A DNA stretch of 15,795 nucleotides, taken from assembly GCA_900547965.1 (NCBI GenBank), contig URJE01000034.1, positions 1-15,795 on the forward strand, read 5' to 3'. The translations under genes and the position numbers were made by a program. Below are positions 14,304 to 15,795 of this stretch, piece after piece (position 1 is the stretch's first letter; every line of letters starts with the position of its first letter). The notes under the pieces are model-generated. The model worked only from the letters and a program-made list of their open reading frames with translations. It ran no database searches and was not told the DNA's origin. Source of the DNA: an uncultured Eggerthella sp. Its GTDB lineage: Bacteria; Actinomycetota; Coriobacteriia; Coriobacteriales; Eggerthellaceae.

Positions 14304-15500
14304 TTAGTGCAGGTACTCGATGCGACCGCCATGCTTCTCGCACTCGCGAGCGATGGTGATGCGCTGAACGGTAGGAGCACCTTCCTCGAGCCACATAGCG
14401 CGACAGTCACGATACAGACGCTCGGTAGGACCATAGGGAGAATCCTCGAAGTAGCCGTCGCCACCGAAGATCTCGAGCATCTCATCGGAAACCAGGCGAA
14501 CCGTGTCGATGGAGAACAGCTTGCAGATTGCAGCCTTCTCGTCGATGAAGTCGTTGTTCTGGTCGATGTCGAAGTCGCGAGCGAAGTCGTATACCAAGGT
14601 GCGCAGTGCATGAATCATCATCTGCATGTTAGCAATCTTCATCTTGATTGCCTGGCGCTTGATGATCGGCTTGCCGAAGGTTACACGGTCGGCAGCACGC
14701 TTGAGGGAGATCTCGAGCATACGCTGTGCCATACCCAGGTTAGAGCAAGCGATGTGTACGCGGGAAACGCTCAGGGAGTGGATAGCAACTTCCATGCCCT
14801 GACCTTCTTCACCAAGCAGGTAGATAGGATCGAGCTTGAGGTCGGTGAACTTCAAGCCTGCATGGCCAGCACCCTTGCAGCCCATCATGTGAGGCATCGG
14901 GATGATTTCAAAGCCAGGTGCGTCGTTGGGAACGAGGAACGCGGAAAGACGGGAGTCCTTGTCGCTTTCCTGGTCGGTTACTGCGATTACGTAGGTGTAA
15001 TCGGAGCAGTCAGTGTGGGAGATGAGCCACTTCTCGCCGTTCAGAACATAAGAACCGTCGGGCTGCTTAACCGCAGTGGTGTGAAGGTCTGCGCCCGTAC
15101 CGCCGGTCTTCTCAGTGATAGCGAAGTTGCAGTAAACAGTCTTGTCCTGGAACTTGTCCATGAGCTGATCCTTCAGCTCCTGCTTGCCGTAGTCCTCAAG
15201 GATACGCCAGTTCATGTCAGCGGCATGATGGAGATGCATACGCATTCCGCCAGGGCCACGAGAGAACTCTTCCTGAACCTTCAGGATCTCGAGCTCGTTA
15301 AGGTTCCATCCACCGTACTCTGCGGGAAGATAGAAGCGATAGAGATCGTTTTCCTTGGCGAGTTCATAGAACTTCTCCGGGAAAGTATTGGTTACCTCAA
15401 TCTCTTTCTGCATCTCGTCGAATGGGCCCTCTGCCAATTCGCGGATCTGCTTGAGGTACGCCTGGAACTGCTCATCCGTAATGGTAGCTTTAGGATTCAT
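14304..15500 (-). CDS. Acyl-CoA dehydrogenase family flavoprotein
   Basis: This 398-residue FAD enzyme spans the full family length: a helical N-terminal domain, then FAITEKTGGTGADL (about 126-139, the flavin/substrate signature), the beta domain (NGEKWLISH) and the C-terminal helical domain (RVTFGKPI, EIFGGDGY, RLYRDCRAMW). E373 in LEEGAPTVQR aligns with the catalytic glutamate of medium-chain acyl-CoA dehydrogenases, which usually reads EGT. These enzymes oxidise acyl-CoA or, in anaerobes, may reduce enoyl-CoA through an electron-transfer flavoprotein. No etfAB, CoA ligase or CoA-transferase gene is in the window. ATG 15500 follows AGGGGG at about four bases; an in-frame ATG at 15527 has no SD. 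The substrate cannot be assigned. Likely monocistronic: own promoter and own terminator. Confidence 0.92.
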   Translation of the reverse strand: MNPKATITDEQFQAYLKQIRELAEGPFDEMQKEIEVTNTFPEKFYELAKENDLYRFYLPAEYGGWNLNELEILKVQEEFSRGPGGMRMHLHHAADMNWRILEDYGKQELKDQLMDKFQDKTVYCNFAITEKTGGTGADLHTTAVKQPDGSYVLNGEKWLISHTDCSDYTYVIAVTDQESDKDSRLSAFLVPNDAPGFEIIPMPHMMGCKGAGHAGLKFTDLKLDPIYLLGEEGQGMEVAIHSLSVSRVHIACSNLGMAQRMLEISLKRAADRVTFGKPIIKRQAIKMKIANMQMMIHALRTLVYDFARDFDIDQNNDFIDEKAAICKLFSIDTVRLVSDEMLEIFGGDGYFEDSPYGPTERLYRDCRAMWLEEGAPTVQRITIARECEKHGGRIEYLH

Positions 15501-15564
15501 TGGTCCCCCTAACCGTTGCAGTTTCATAAGCTTTTGCTTACAGGTCTTATTTTACGGTGAACAG

Positions 15565-15593
15565 GTTATATTTCAAATTCCGAAGGGTGTCAT
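15565..15593 (-). promoter_or_regulatory. Promoter of the acyl-CoA dehydrogenase gene
   Basis: On the minus strand ATGACA (15593-15588) and TATAAC (15570-15565) each match the housekeeping consensus at five of six positions, with the ideal 17-base spacer. Transcription would start near 15558, giving a leader of about 58 bases with the AGGGGG SD at its end. Confidence 0.7.
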
Positions 15594-15601
15594 TTTTCTT
15601 A

Positions 15602-15630
15602 AAAAGCTATAAGGCAAATGAATAGCTTTT
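15602..15630. promoter_or_regulatory. Inverted repeat AAAAGCTAT-N11-ATAGCTTTT, likely operator
   Basis: Two perfect 9-base arms (15602-15610 and 15622-15630) are separated by 11 bases. The site ends eight bases upstream of the -35 hexamer and is centred near -58 from the inferred start, a usual place for an activator. The spacing suits a dimer binding one DNA face. The neighbouring LysR protein is a candidate ligand, although the sequence is not a plain T-N11-A box. Confidence 0.5.
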
Positions 15631-15641
15631 AATTGTCATGC

Positions 15642-15679
15642 CTGAATAATTGGTTTATCGCAAGAAAATAGTTATTCAG
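15642..15679. promoter_or_regulatory. Second inverted repeat CTGAATAA-N22-TTATTCAG upstream of the same promoter
   Basis: Two perfect 8-base arms (15642-15649 and 15672-15679) are separated by 22 bases, centred near -102 from the inferred start. The arms differ from those of the first inverted repeat, so two regulators may bind. Beyond it, 15680-15795 shows no gene, only a weak CCAGC/GCTGG hairpin at 15769-15784. Confidence 0.4.
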
Positions 15680-15795
15680 CGCGCAAACAGGTAAAACGCG
15701 TTCAGCAATAACGCTTTCATAGCAGACCGAAAGCCATCCTACCCATTGTTGCCACGGTCGATTACCTCCCAGCCCGTGTGCTGGCATCGTGTCCG

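Noticed and set aside
14307..15512. A 401-codon plus-strand open frame opposite the acyl-CoA dehydrogenase
   Set aside because: The minus-strand gene has full-length family motifs, a promoter and a terminator; the plus frame is its shadow.
15760..15795. A possible RNA gene at the right edge because of a CCAGC/GCTGG stem
   Set aside because: The stem is only five pairs and no tRNA cloverleaf, T-loop or other RNA signature can be built before the window ends.

Overview
The window reads as about 16 kb of ordinary bacterial chromosome. Genes are compact, nearly all have a clear Shine-Dalgarno (SD) sequence, and base composition is moderate (slightly above 50% GC by eye). I see no insertion sequence, phage gene, CRISPR array, rRNA or tRNA. 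The mix of genes (a lone acyl-CoA dehydrogenase beside a LysR regulator, a FUSC membrane protein, a lipid-anchored solute-binding protein, a CapA-like phosphatase) would suit an anaerobic gut actinobacterium of the Coriobacteriia/Eggerthellaceae type. That placement is an inference from gene style and could be wrong.

Region 1 (1-5169, all minus strand) is the most interesting part. In transcription order it encodes an ethanolamine-type APC permease, a HAD phosphatase, an AGXT2L-type class III PLP enzyme, an APH/choline-kinase-fold small-molecule kinase and a PII nitrogen-signalling protein. A further gene probably begins at the left edge. Together they suggest a pathway that needs no cobalamin and no microcompartment: import an amino alcohol (ethanolamine is the best guess), phosphorylate it, then eliminate phosphate and ammonia to give an aldehyde. 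A PII protein with an altered T-loop would sense nitrogen status. The roughly 625 bases upstream of the permease hold a candidate promoter, a 70-bp-spaced direct repeat, a perfect palindrome and the terminator of the next gene.

Region 2 (5795-8548, minus strand) holds a type I methionine aminopeptidase and, upstream of it, a large lipoprotein. The lipoprotein looks like a family 1 solute-binding protein fused to a degenerate 5'-nucleotidase C-terminal domain. No ABC transporter genes accompany it.

Region 3 (8732-11128, plus strand) diverges from region 2. It encodes a membrane-anchored CapA-type metallophosphatase with a long Arg/Gln-rich cytoplasmic tail, followed by a short-chain dehydrogenase.

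Region 4 (11355-15500, minus strand) holds an acyl-CoA dehydrogenase, a LysR regulator and a FUSC-family putative exporter. The dehydrogenase has a near-consensus promoter preceded by two inverted repeats. A strong terminator separates it from lysR, so closely that lysR has almost no room for its own promoter. LysR next to FUSC recalls aromatic-acid efflux modules.
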